The notes: generated by a model from the sequence alone, not told the origin. Shown: positions 37,000-45,707, counted from the stretch's first letter. The stretch is DNA of 64,000 nt from Gluconacetobacter asukensis (GCF_014174375.1 NZ_JABEQE010000002.1:1-64000); one strand, 5' to 3'. Made by a program: numbers and translations.

Positions 37000-37073
37000 T
37001 GCGCCCGGCAGGACTTGAACCCGCAACCAAGCCGTTATGAGCGGCCCGCTCTAACCAATTGAGCTACGGGCGC
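37000..37073 (-). tRNA. tRNA with CAT anticodon (Ile2 or elongator Met)
   Basis: On the minus strand the acceptor stem GCGCCCG/CGGGCGC, D-arm GCTCAATTGGTTAGAGC, anticodon stem-loop GGCCG-CTCATAA-CGGCT and T-arm GCGGGTTCAAGTCCTGC form a full cloverleaf. CCA is not encoded. The anticodon CAT with the TTGGTTG variable loop is closer to tRNA-Ile2, whose C34 becomes lysidine, than to elongator tRNA-Met, but this needs a model-based check. Confidence 0.9.
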
Positions 37074-37233
37074 GCAGGCCGGTCCTCACTTCGCGCATGT
37101 GCGGGCTTTTGGCAAGATGCACATTGGCCCGTACCGGCGATTCCCGCCATCGAAACGACGCTTGGCAACGGCCGGCGGCGTCGATAGGTTCGGCGCCATT
37201 CTGTTCCTGTTTCCAAGAGTATGGAGCGCCGCC

Positions 37234-37761
37234 ATGGATGTGTCGAAAATCTCGCCCGGCAAAGACGTGCCGTTCGATATCAACGTCGTCATCGAGATCC
37301 CGCAGGGATCGTCGGTGAAATATGAAATCGACAAGGACAGCGGTGCCGTCGTCGTCGACCGCATCCTGTTCACGCCCATGGCCTATCCGGCCGCCTACGG
37401 CTTCATTCCCGGCACGCTGGCCGACGATGGCGACCCGGCCGATGCGCTGGTGCTGATCCCGGCCCCCGTCGTGCCCGGCGCCGTGATCCGCGCGCGCCCG
37501 ATCGGCATGCTGCGCATGGAAGACGAAAGCGGCCAGGACGAGAAGATCATCTGCGTGCCGCACGACAAGGTGCATCCGCACTATTCCAAGGTCGAGAAGC
37601 TGGAAGACCTGCCCGAGATCACCCTGCAGGCGATCGAGCATTTCTTCACCCGCTACAAGGACCTGGAGAAGGGCAAGTGGGTGAAGGTGACCGGCTGGGC
37701 CGGCCGCGAGGAAGCGGGCGAGATCATCAAGGCGTCACTGGCCGCCGCCCAGAAAGCCTGA
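37234..37761 (+). CDS. ppa: inorganic pyrophosphatase (family I)
   Basis: Ppa hydrolyses pyrophosphate to phosphate and pulls biosynthetic reactions forward. The 175-residue length is typical. Motifs are DVPFDINVVIEIPQGSSVKY with EIDKDSG following, the metal-binding region GDDPxD-like as ADDGDPADALVL, and PHDKVHPHYSKVEKLEDLPE. The ATG at 37234 fits the family start. The TGA at 37759-37761 touches the start of structured repeat copy B. Confidence 0.96.
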   Translation: MDVSKISPGKDVPFDINVVIEIPQGSSVKYEIDKDSGAVVVDRILFTPMAYPAAYGFIPGTLADDGDPADALVLIPAPVVPGAVIRARPIGMLRMEDESGQDEKIICVPHDKVHPHYSKVEKLEDLPEITLQAIEHFFTRYKDLEKGKWVKVTGWAGREEAGEIIKASLAAAQKA

Positions 37762-37926
37762 GAGGCCGTTTGCAAAGTCACCCTGCCGGCGATCCGACGC
37801 GCATTTTCTGCGCTTCGGTGCTCACGGCCATCAAGGCCGCTCCGCTCCGATGCTCAAAAATGCACGCCGGGCGTGCCGCTACGCGGCACTCTCGCTCGGC
37901 AGGCCGACTTTTCAAACAACCTCTCT
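37760..37926 (+). repeat. structured intergenic element, family 2 copy B
   Basis: The outer stem pairs AGAGGCCGTTTGCAAAGTC with GACTTTTCAAACAACCTCTCT. The core keeps CTTCGGTGCTCACGGCC and CCGCTCCGCTCCGATGCTC. The internal stems are GCATTTT/AAAATGC and GTGCCGC-TAC-GCGGCAC, differing from copy A by paired changes. It begins on the ppa stop codon and separates convergent genes. Confidence 0.85.
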
Positions 37927-37973
37927 AAGTCCTCTTTCCCCTCTTGCCGCGCCTGGGGGGGCAGGAAAGATTT

Positions 37974-39200
37974 TCAGGCGCCTTGGCCCGCCACCCGGTC
38001 AATCAGGTCCCGGTAGCGCGCCATATACGCCCCCATGTCCAGCGTGCGTTCGGCCTGCCGACGCGCGGCCCGGCGCAACCGGGCGGACAGGCGGGCATCT
38101 TCCAGCACCTCCAGGACGCCTTGGGCGATGCCATCGGGGTCCAGGAACGGTACCAGCCGGCCGGTGCGTCCATCGGCCAGGAATTCGCGCACCGGCATGG
38201 TGTCGCTGCCCACGATGGCACAGCCCATCGCCATCGCCTCGCGCAATGACCAGGACGCCACGAACGGGTAGGTTAGGTAGACATGCGCGTCGGACCGGCG
38301 CAGCAGCGCGCGGAATGTCTCGTAATCGACCCTTCCCGCGAAATGGACCCGGTCCGGATCGATCCGCCCCGCCAGTTCCGCCATCATCCGCGCCCGCCAC
38401 GCGCCATGCGGCTGCTTGGCGCCGTAGCTGACGCCATCGCCGCCCACCAGCACCACCCGCACATCCGGCCGCGCCGCCAGAATGCGCGGCAGCGCGCGCA
38501 TGAAGACATGAAAGCCGCGATAGGGCTCCAGGTCCCGCGCCACATAGGTCACCAGCCGATCATGCGGCGCGATGACCGTGCCGGCGACATGCAGGGGCCG
38601 TTGAAAGGCCGAGGGGTCGGGGGAGCAGGCGTCCAGGTCCACCCCTTCGGGCAGCAGGGCGATCCGCTCCCGCGCCCAGTCGGGATAGGTCATCCACTGG
38701 AAGCGGGTGGGGGTATGGCCATGCCCACCCAGCGCCAGCGCCTGGAGATTGACCGCATTCTTGGCGCGGATGGTCGGCCGGATGCTCTCGGGCGAGGGGA
38801 ATTCCGGGTCGAACCCCACATCCAGCGCGTCGGCATGGTAGAAGAATTCGAAATAGCCCAGCAGCGGTACGCCGGGAAACACATCGCCCAGGTTCAGCAA
38901 TTCGCCCCAGCCGTGATGGCCGATCACGATATCCGGGCGATAGCCCAGCTCGCGCAGGCTGAGTGCCGCGCGCGCCACGCATTCGGCCCGCAGCAGCGCG
39001 AGGTCGAATTCCCGCGCCCCCGGATGCACGCCGTCCAGCCCGCCGCGCGGCAGGCGATAGGCCACGCGGCGCACTCCGGGGACCTGATTGTCGTTCGGCT
39101 CGCTGATGAAGACGATCTCGTTCCCGGGGTCCTGGCCCAGATGCCGCAGCAGATGCAGGAACTGGCCGGGAAAATTCTGGTGAACGAACAGATATCTCAA
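37974..39200 (-). CDS. glycosyltransferase family 4 protein
   Basis: The 408-residue protein has a GT-B fold pattern: MRYLFVHQNFPGQFLHLLRH at the start, DIVIGHHGWGELLNLGDVFP in the N-domain, and the nucleotide-sugar-binding C-domain with VTYVARDLEPYRGFHVFMRA, VRVVLVGGDGVSYGAKQPHG and the EX7E-like SWSLREAMAMGCAIVGSDTM. It would transfer a sugar from an activated donor in the cytoplasm. It ends a leftward gene series with another glycosyltransferase and a type I secretion pair. Donor and acceptor are unknown. Confidence 0.9.
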   Translation of the reverse strand: MRYLFVHQNFPGQFLHLLRHLGQDPGNEIVFISEPNDNQVPGVRRVAYRLPRGGLDGVHPGAREFDLALLRAECVARAALSLRELGYRPDIVIGHHGWGELLNLGDVFPGVPLLGYFEFFYHADALDVGFDPEFPSPESIRPTIRAKNAVNLQALALGGHGHTPTRFQWMTYPDWARERIALLPEGVDLDACSPDPSAFQRPLHVAGTVIAPHDRLVTYVARDLEPYRGFHVFMRALPRILAARPDVRVVLVGGDGVSYGAKQPHGAWRARMMAELAGRIDPDRVHFAGRVDYETFRALLRRSDAHVYLTYPFVASWSLREAMAMGCAIVGSDTMPVREFLADGRTGRLVPFLDPDGIAQGVLEVLEDARLSARLRRAARRQAERTLDMGAYMARYRDLIDRVAGQGA

Positions 39201-39258
39201 GACATCATCCCGGCAGCCGATTGGGACGGAAACGTGACGGGCGCACGCCGGCCGCCGG

Positions 39259-40491
39259 TCACGGCTCCTGTCGGGGCCGACGGCGCGACGCCATCTGCCG
39301 GCGCGCCTTCAGCAGGCCCACGCGCGACCCCTGCGCCTTGCGCCCCCGGCCCGGCCGGAGGGCATCGATGGACACAATGTCTTCGGCCGGTTCGGCACCC
39401 TTGCTCCGGCGCTTCCCCGCGATTTTGGCTGGAGCGTCCTTGACCGGATCGGCGATTCCGGCCCGACGTTTCCGGACCGTCCCGGCGGGCGCCTCCGCCA
39501 CCGGCGGGGGAGCCGTCACGGGTTTGGGGCGGCGGCGGGTGTTTTTCTCCGCCGCCATGGTGCTGGCCAGCAGCGCCTTTTCCCCCTCGTCGGGCACCTC
39601 CGATTCCGCCACCGGCACGATCTCGATGCGGAAAGCCTCCAGCGGCGCCGCGCTTTCGGCCTCCGCCACCCCGCCATCCGTCACCGGTCCCACCCGGCTG
39701 CCATCGGTAAAGCTGGCCCAGACGCGGCACTGATACCGGCCGGCGGCCTGCGGCTTGAGCCGGACGCGCAGGCCCAGGATCGGCAGCGCCATGCCGCGAC
39801 TGCCGCAGAACTGCCCCCCCGAGGCCCAGGGCGACAGCCAGCCGCGCCCCAGCACCGCCTGATATTCGATCTCCTCGGCCGTGATCAGCCGGGCGGGCGC
39901 GATGGCGAAGCCCTCGATCCAGTTCCGGCTGCCGGGCGTGCCCATCCAGTCGGCCATCGCGGTCGCCACATCGCCGCGACGCTGGATATGGGCCGTCAAC
40001 TCGCCGGTGGTGGGTTGCCCGGCCGGGCGATCCCCTGTCGGCCGTTCCGCGGATGTGGGCGGTAGCGGAAAGGGCGGCGCGGCACCGAGGGCCGGCCGGG
40101 GCGAGGCCATGGCGGGCGCCGGGCCAGCGGCCGGCGCATCGGCCAGACGCACCACCTGAAGGCGCGGCGTCTCGGCCATCTGGGCCGGGTCCTGGTAGAT
40201 GGTGATCAGGATCTGCCCGGCCGCCCCCGGCACACGGACCAGTGCGGCGTTGCGTGCCGCCCCCAGCCAGCCATCTTCATCGAAGGTCGCGATCCCGACC
40301 CCGACGCCGCCCGGCCCCGGAGCGCGCGAGATGCGCACGCCCGGCAGGTCCTCGCCCGCCCCGCCAGCCGGCATCTCGCCCCCGGCGGCATGGAAGATGC
40401 AGTATAGCCCCGGTTCAAGCGTCATCAGGCGGCCGGAGACCTTCAGGTCCATGAGCCGGCCCGGATTGTCGGTCGTCATGCTGTCCGGCAT
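39259..40491 (-). CDS. unknown protein in glycosylation/secretion locus
   Basis: I do not recognise this 410-residue protein. It starts at the ATG at 40491, sharing one base with the TGA of the glycosyltransferase upstream (TGATG), so translation is coupled. Residues 1-110 form a compact domain (LKVSGRLMTLEPGLYCIFHA, GVGIATFDEDGWLGAARNAA, AGQILITIYQDPAQM). A Pro/Ala-rich linker follows, then a second domain (residues 170-300, IQRRGDVATAMADWMGTPGS, NWIEGFAIAPARLITAEEIE, LRVRLKPQAAGRYQCRVWAS). The C-terminal 100 residues are strongly basic and look disordered (KNTRRRPKPVTAPPP and similar). There is no signal peptide. It may assist or regulate the glycosyltransferase. Confidence 0.75.
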   Translation of the reverse strand: MPDSMTTDNPGRLMDLKVSGRLMTLEPGLYCIFHAAGGEMPAGGAGEDLPGVRISRAPGPGGVGVGIATFDEDGWLGAARNAALVRVPGAAGQILITIYQDPAQMAETPRLQVVRLADAPAAGPAPAMASPRPALGAAPPFPLPPTSAERPTGDRPAGQPTTGELTAHIQRRGDVATAMADWMGTPGSRNWIEGFAIAPARLITAEEIEYQAVLGRGWLSPWASGGQFCGSRGMALPILGLRVRLKPQAAGRYQCRVWASFTDGSRVGPVTDGGVAEAESAAPLEAFRIEIVPVAESEVPDEGEKALLASTMAAEKNTRRRPKPVTAPPPVAEAPAGTVRKRRAGIADPVKDAPAKIAGKRRSKGAEPAEDIVSIDALRPGRGRKAQGSRVGLLKARRQMASRRRPRQEP

Positions 40492-43400
40492 CAGCGGGCT
40501 TTCCGTCGAGGGGTGGGGGAACAAGAGGCAGTGTCCTGCACCGGCAGGTAGTCGACTGGATGCAAGGTCGGGATCTCCCTTTTCTCCCGGCGACACGTGC
40601 TGGCCGCCCCGATCTGCCCATAAGACAGCAAAAACGTATTCAATTCGTGAATCGGCAGGCCGGGCGGCAGCACGGCCCCGCGACCGGTCCGGCGCACGCG
40701 CTCCGCCATCGCGCCCAGATCGAACACCACCGCGTCCAGCCCCGCCTGCCACGCCAGCCCCAGGGCGAAACACCAGGTCTCGGGCCAGATCGAGGGCAGG
40801 AAGGCCAGATCCGCCCTTTGCGCCGCCAGCAGCGCGGCGCCGTCGCCTTCCGCGTACGGGCCGGTGACGAACACCCGGCCGGTGGCCATCAGCGCGTCAT
40901 CGTCCGGCGTATGCCCCACCACGATGAATTCCAGATCCAGCCCCCGGGCGGCGGCATCCTGCGCCGCTTCCAGCAGCACGCGGTACCCTTTCTCGACCCC
41001 GATCGCGCCGGGCACCGCCACCCGTATCCGCGCCGCCGAACCACGGGCCGCGACCGCTGGCGGCGCAGCCGCCGCATCGTCCGCCAGCGCGGCCACGCCG
41101 ACCGCAAGGCCGGGAAAGGCCCGTTCCATGCGGCGGGCGGTATCGGCGGAGGGGGCCATCACCGCCCCCGCTCCGCGCAGCACGGCATTGGACCGCGCAC
41201 GATAGGCCGACAGGCGCCCGAGCACCGGGCCGGCGCCCTTCAGCAGGCTGTCGCCCGCATGCAGACAGGCGGCGCATCCCGCCGGCCCGGGCTCGCCGCA
41301 ATACTGGCCGGACGGGTCCACCAGTGCGACGCGGGGGCAGAACCAGACATAATCATGGACATGCACGCTGTACGGCACACCCAGCCCGGCAGCCAGCGTC
41401 GGCGCGTCGATCCCGAGCCCCAGCCCGTGATGCCATTCCAGCCTGTCCACCCCCGACGTCCTCAACACCGCCAGCAGCAGATCCAGATCTGCCGGCAGGT
41501 GGAAGCGCGGGCTGGCGGACCAGTCGCCCCCCGCCGCGTCTTCCAGCCGGCAGCCATCGGGCGCGGGGCGCAGCACCACCGGCCGCACGCCCCGCGCGCG
41601 CCACATCCGGGCCCGGTCCCGCACCACCCGTTCCACCCCGCCGCCCTGATCATGCGTGACCAGAAGCACCGCATGGCGCCAACCGGCCCCGCCCCGCCGC
41701 CAGCACACCAGATCCAGCCGCCTGCGGGCATCGAACAGCGGATCGACGACGGCATGGGCCGCCACCAGCGCACCGTAATCGGGATGCAGCCGGTCCATGA
41801 TCGCCAGATTGCGCCGCAGCAGCGCCGGGCGGGCGGCGCCGAAGGAGGCGGCACCCGCATGGCCGACAAACGCGCCGGGTGCGGCGACATGCCGCCAGCC
41901 CACCATGGCAGCGCGTCGGCAGAATTCATTCTCCTCGCCATAGCCCTGGGCGAAGAGGTCGGCGCGGAACGGGCCGGTGGCGGCCAGGCAGTCGTGCCGG
42001 ATGAACAGGCAGAATCCATGCCCGGTCGGGACATCGACCGCCTGCCCGCGATTGGCCGCCCGCGCCGCCGCCATCAGATGCTGCACCGTCGCCAGATCGG
42101 GCATCGGCGCGGGCGCGTCGCCCGGCAGCGCATCCGGGCCGGGCCAGGAGAAGAGGCTGGCCCGGTTGGACAGCGGCGTGACGGTGCCGATATCGGGCGC
42201 GCCATAGGCGATGTCGGCCAGTTCCTCCAGCCATCCGCCGGCCACCAGCGTATCGCTGTTCAGCAGCACCACATCGTGCTCCGCCACCGCGCGCATGCCG
42301 TCATTGGCCGATTGCGGAAAGCCCAGACGGCGTGTGTGACGGATCAGGCGAATGGCCCCCTCCCGCGCCCGCCGGTCCAGTTCGGCGGCCAGGACCGGGT
42401 CCGGCGTCGCGTCATCGACCACGATCACCGCCACCGCGTCCCCCACGCTGGCCCGCACCGAATCCAGGCACGCCAAGGTGGCCGCGCCATCGCCATGCAC
42501 CGGGATGACGATGGCCGGCCCGGCCCGGCGCGGCGGTTCCAGCGGGGGCGGGCCGGCGGATTGTGCCTCGTCGGAGGACATGACCGGGCGCACCGTCAGC
42601 GGGCTGCCCGTCAGGTCGCTGCCATCCGGCCCCAGCACATGCAGCGGGCCGGGCGGCAGGTCGGCCGTCGCCAGGGCAAAGCGGCGGGGCCGGGCCAGCG
42701 GGAGCGTGCTCTCCGCCCCCGGCGCAGGATCGGCGACGAGGACGCGCCGGATCATGCGTCCCCGCGCGTCGCGGATGTGCAGCACAGGCGCCTGATCCGG
42801 GTCCGACGGATGCCAGGCCCAGCCCGACAGCCCGTCGGGTCCGGCCTCGACCAGCCCGTCGATCCGTTGCAGGGCCGCCGGGTCCAGCGGGCTGCCCAGC
42901 AGATTCGCGCCGCCGGCCAGGACCTCCACCCGCCGCGCGCGGCGCCACCGGGCGGGCAGTACGGTCCCATCCTCCGCACCGGGAACGGGCCGGCCGTCGA
43001 TCAGGACCGTCACCGCCGGCGCCCCTGCCCCCAGGCACAGCCGCCCGGACACGGACAGGCCGCACCAGCCCGGCCGGCCGGCCCGCGCCGCCAGCCGCGC
43101 GAGCAGGGGCTGCATGTCGTCGGGCGGCGCATGATGGGACAAGGCATGCTGCGCAGCGGCGATGGCGGCGGTCTCCTCTCCCGCCATCAGCAGGGCGGCC
43201 GCCAGGGCCACCCAGCCCTCGCGGAAATCGAAACGCCCGGTCAGGGTACGCAGTAATTGCGCGGCGCCCGCGCCATCGCCGCCGCGCAGCCGCGCCATCG
43301 CCAGCGGAAAGGCGACCACGACACTGTCCGGTGCCAGACGATGGGCGCGTTCGTACCAGGCCCAGGCGCTGCCATGGTCGGCGGCGTCCTCGCTCTCCCG

Positions 43401-43508
43401 CGCGCGGCGAAAGGCCGACTGGGCCTGGGCGTCGGCCCAGACCTGCCAAGCCGCGCGGTCCTGCGGCGTGACCCGGCCGCGTGCGGGCTGCACCCTGTGC
43501 CCTGCCAC
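40491..43508 (-). CDS. large bifunctional glycosyltransferase (TPR-like, GT2 and GT4 domains)
   Basis: The 1005-residue protein has an N-terminal TPR-like helical region (about 15-145, SAWAWYERAHRLAPDSVVVA), a beta-rich segment (150-310), and a GT2 domain at about 330-570 (GPAIVIPVHGDGAATLACLD, AVIVVDDATPDPVLAAELDR, VVLLNSDTLVAGGWLEELAD, FAQGYGEENEFCRRAAMVGW). A GT4-like domain follows at about 610-970 (HDQGGGVERVVRDRARMWRA, AVPGAIGVEKGYRVLLEAAQ, DLAFLPSIWPETWCFALGLA). Similar multi-domain enzymes decorate surface polysaccharides or glycoproteins. It is 3 nt after the Sel1 protein gene. Confidence 0.9.
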   Translation of the reverse strand: MAGHRVQPARGRVTPQDRAAWQVWADAQAQSAFRRARESEDAADHGSAWAWYERAHRLAPDSVVVAFPLAMARLRGGDGAGAAQLLRTLTGRFDFREGWVALAAALLMAGEETAAIAAAQHALSHHAPPDDMQPLLARLAARAGRPGWCGLSVSGRLCLGAGAPAVTVLIDGRPVPGAEDGTVLPARWRRARRVEVLAGGANLLGSPLDPAALQRIDGLVEAGPDGLSGWAWHPSDPDQAPVLHIRDARGRMIRRVLVADPAPGAESTLPLARPRRFALATADLPPGPLHVLGPDGSDLTGSPLTVRPVMSSDEAQSAGPPPLEPPRRAGPAIVIPVHGDGAATLACLDSVRASVGDAVAVIVVDDATPDPVLAAELDRRAREGAIRLIRHTRRLGFPQSANDGMRAVAEHDVVLLNSDTLVAGGWLEELADIAYGAPDIGTVTPLSNRASLFSWPGPDALPGDAPAPMPDLATVQHLMAAARAANRGQAVDVPTGHGFCLFIRHDCLAATGPFRADLFAQGYGEENEFCRRAAMVGWRHVAAPGAFVGHAGAASFGAARPALLRRNLAIMDRLHPDYGALVAAHAVVDPLFDARRRLDLVCWRRGGAGWRHAVLLVTHDQGGGVERVVRDRARMWRARGVRPVVLRPAPDGCRLEDAAGGDWSASPRFHLPADLDLLLAVLRTSGVDRLEWHHGLGLGIDAPTLAAGLGVPYSVHVHDYVWFCPRVALVDPSGQYCGEPGPAGCAACLHAGDSLLKGAGPVLGRLSAYRARSNAVLRGAGAVMAPSADTARRMERAFPGLAVGVAALADDAAAAPPAVAARGSAARIRVAVPGAIGVEKGYRVLLEAAQDAAARGLDLEFIVVGHTPDDDALMATGRVFVTGPYAEGDGAALLAAQRADLAFLPSIWPETWCFALGLAWQAGLDAVVFDLGAMAERVRRTGRGAVLPPGLPIHELNTFLLSYGQIGAASTCRREKREIPTLHPVDYLPVQDTASCSPTPRRKAR

Positions 43509-43511
43509 CGG

Positions 43512-45281
43512 TCAGCCCGCCCCAGCGCCGGCGGCCGGGCCGGCCGCTGCCCCCAGCCGGGCCAGCTCGGCCACGGCGTCCGGCACGCCCTGCGCGGCGG
43601 CGCGTTCCAGCCATTGCCGGGCCTCGGCCGGGTCGGTCACGCCGGCCAGTCCACGCAGCAGATAGCGCCCCAGCATCAACTGCCCCAGCGCATTGCCGCG
43701 TTCGGCCGCCATGCGGAACCAGTGCTGGGCCTGCGGGCGATCCACCGGCACGTCGTGGCCGCCGCCCAGCAGCGCGCCCAGCGAGAACATGGCATCGACC
43801 TGCCCCTGTTCGGCCGCCGCCCGATAGAGCACGGCCGCCGCCGCATGGTCGCGCGGGCCGCCACGCCCGGTCAGCATCAATTGCGCCAGAGCGACCTGGG
43901 CATCGGCCATGCCGGACTCGGCCGCCCGCGCGATCCAGCTCCGGCCCGCCGCCGCGTCGGCCGCGCAGCCGCGCCCGTCCAGCAGCATGCGGCCGTACCA
44001 ATATTGCGCGTTCACCACCCCGTCGGCGGCGCGCAGCATCCAGCCCGCCGCCGCCTGTTCGTCCCGCGCCATTCCCAGCCCCTGGGACAGGCAGATGCTG
44101 AAATTGAAGGCCGCGACTGGGTCCCCGGCCTCTGCCGCGTGGGCGAAATACCGGCCGAGATCGCGCCGGTCATCCTCCGACGCATCCTGGTCCAGCAGCA
44201 GATTGCCCAGATCGGCGCCCGCCCGCCCGTCGCCCAGTGCCGCCGCCTGCCGGAAACAGCGCGCGGCCTCGGTCACGTCGCGGGGCTGGCCGGCCCCGGT
44301 CAGGGCCAGCATCCCCAGCGCCCGCCATGAGGCGGCATGGCCGGCCGAGGCCGCCCGGCGATACCATTGCGCGGCCTCGATATAGTTCGGCGGCAGATCG
44401 CCGCCGCTGGCATACCGATCGCCCAGCAGCGATGCGGCCTCGCGATCGCCGGCCAGGGCGGCACGGCGCAGCCAGCTTTCCGCCCGCGTCGCATCGCGGG
44501 CGCAACCCCGCCCCTCCAGCAGGGCCAGGCCAAACCGTGCCTGGGCCGCGCGCACGCCGGCCTCGGCCGCACGCCCATACAGCGCAGTGGCCGCCGCGCT
44601 GTCGCGCGCCACGCCGCGCCCCTGTTCGGTCAACGCCCCCAGCAGGAACTGCGCCGATCCCAGCCCGGCATCGGCCGCCAGACGCAGGGACGCCGCCGCC
44701 CGCGCATGCCCGGCCTCATCGGTCGCCGCCCGCATCCAGACCAGCCCGAGGCCCAGATGGCCCTGCGGACAGCCGGCGGCGGCGGCGCGGGAGAACCAGC
44801 CCTCCGCCGCCGCCGGGTCGCGCATGTCGGCCGGCCCGTCGGCGAGGATATAGCCATAGAGCGCCTGTGCATCGGGCGACCCGGCCTCGGCCGCAAGAAG
44901 CGCCCAGCGGGCGGCCTCGACCGGGTCCGACACCCGGTCGCCCGGCGTTTCGGCCACCAGGCGCACGCCCTGCCCCTCCGCGCTTTCGCGCGGCAGGCCG
45001 AACAGATAGAGCGTGCCCAGCACCATCCGGGCCTCGACCCACCCGGCCTCGGCCGCGCGACGCATCCAGCGCGCACCCTCCACCAGGCTGGGCGGCACGC
45101 CGGTGCCATCCAGATAGGCCCGCCCGACCCGAAACTGGGCTTCGGGCATGCCGGCCTCGGCCACGCTGCCCAGCAGCGCCACCCCGGCCACCACATCCCC
45201 GTCCTCGATCAACCGCAAGGCATGCGCCAGACGCGCCCGCGACGAAAACCGCGCCCCCAGCGCCGAAAAAACCCGCTTCAC
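43512..45281 (-). CDS. Sel1-like repeat (TPR) protein
   Basis: The 589-residue protein consists almost entirely of about 14-15 Sel1-like repeats of 35-38 residues, with the usual A..G...A...LG..Y..G.G...D...A..W...AA pattern, for example GSPDAQALYGYILADGPADM, and AGVRAAQARFGLALLEGRGC. The first 25 residues (MKRVFSALGARFSSRARLAH) look like a basic leader but not a clear signal peptide. Sel1 proteins are scaffolds for protein complexes, often in envelope and polysaccharide pathways. Its place just ahead of the glycosyltransferase suggests a scaffold for that machinery. Confidence 0.9.
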   Translation of the reverse strand: MKRVFSALGARFSSRARLAHALRLIEDGDVVAGVALLGSVAEAGMPEAQFRVGRAYLDGTGVPPSLVEGARWMRRAAEAGWVEARMVLGTLYLFGLPRESAEGQGVRLVAETPGDRVSDPVEAARWALLAAEAGSPDAQALYGYILADGPADMRDPAAAEGWFSRAAAAGCPQGHLGLGLVWMRAATDEAGHARAAASLRLAADAGLGSAQFLLGALTEQGRGVARDSAAATALYGRAAEAGVRAAQARFGLALLEGRGCARDATRAESWLRRAALAGDREAASLLGDRYASGGDLPPNYIEAAQWYRRAASAGHAASWRALGMLALTGAGQPRDVTEAARCFRQAAALGDGRAGADLGNLLLDQDASEDDRRDLGRYFAHAAEAGDPVAAFNFSICLSQGLGMARDEQAAAGWMLRAADGVVNAQYWYGRMLLDGRGCAADAAAGRSWIARAAESGMADAQVALAQLMLTGRGGPRDHAAAAVLYRAAAEQGQVDAMFSLGALLGGGHDVPVDRPQAQHWFRMAAERGNALGQLMLGRYLLRGLAGVTDPAEARQWLERAAAQGVPDAVAELARLGAAAGPAAGAGAG

Positions 45282-45323
45282 GCCCTACCCCGGATCAGAC
45301 AACTGCCAGAACAGCGCATAGAT

Positions 45324-45390
45324 GTTTCCAAGCGTCCGAACGCAGCGGCCATGAACACCGGACGCACGAAACCCGCCCCAGATCGGATTG
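45324..45390 (-). repeat. decayed partial copy of family 2 element
   Basis: GTTTCCAAGCGTCCGAACGC followed by AGCGGCCATGAACACCGGA and CACGAAACCCGC aligns with the GTTTCC...GGAAAC section of copy C with many substitutions. It stands in tandem with copies C and D. It lies in the 423-bp gap between the Sel1 and membrane-fusion genes, which holds no gene. Confidence 0.5.
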
Positions 45391-45399
45391 AGCCGCGGA

Positions 45400-45540
45400 G
45401 TTTGGACCCGCAAACGTGAGCTGCTGAGCGAGAGCGGCCCAAAGGGCCGCGCCCGGCGTGCGTTTCCGAGCCTCGGCGCGGAGCGACCTCCATGGCCGTG
45501 AGCACCGGAGCACAGGAAACGCGCGTTTGCGGGTCCAAAC
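45400..45540 (-). repeat. structured intergenic element, family 2 copy C
   Basis: The outer stem is a perfect 17-bp inverted repeat, GTTTGGACCCGCAAACG at 45400-45416 and CGTTTGCGGGTCCAAAC at 45524-45540. Read on the minus strand the core matches the other copies, with internal stems GCGTTTCC/GGAAACGC and GCGGCCC-TTT-GGGCCGC. It lies 1 nt beyond copy D in tandem, same orientation. Confidence 0.88.
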
Positions 45541-45541
45541 G

Positions 45542-45707
45542 TAAAACCTGTCCTGCAAGCCATTCTGCCGAGCGAGAGTGCCGCCCAGCGGCACGCCCGG
45601 CGTGCATTTCCGAGCATCGGAGCGGAGCGGCCTTATGGGCCGTGAGCACCGAAGCACAGGAAATGCGCGTCGGATCGCCGGCAGAATGGCTTGCAGGACA
45701 GGTTTTA
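45542..45707 (-). repeat. structured intergenic element, family 2 copy D
   Basis: The outer stem is a perfect 29-bp inverted repeat: TAAAACCTGTCCTGCAAGCC at the left (45542-45570) with its exact complement at 45679-45707. Internal stems on the minus strand are GCATTTCC/GGAAATGC and GTGCCGC-TGG-GCGGCAC. The stem begins with the TAA stop codon of the membrane-fusion gene (45707-45705). Confidence 0.9.

Noticed and set aside
40560-43256. An 898-codon plus-strand frame opposite the glycosyltransferase
   Set aside because: Antisense shadow of a recognisable GT2/GT4 protein.
45400-45707. Interpretation of the family 2 copies C and D as classical insertion sequences or MITEs
   Set aside because: Their terminal inverted repeats differ between copies, no target-site duplication is evident and there is no transposase; classical MITEs share their ends.
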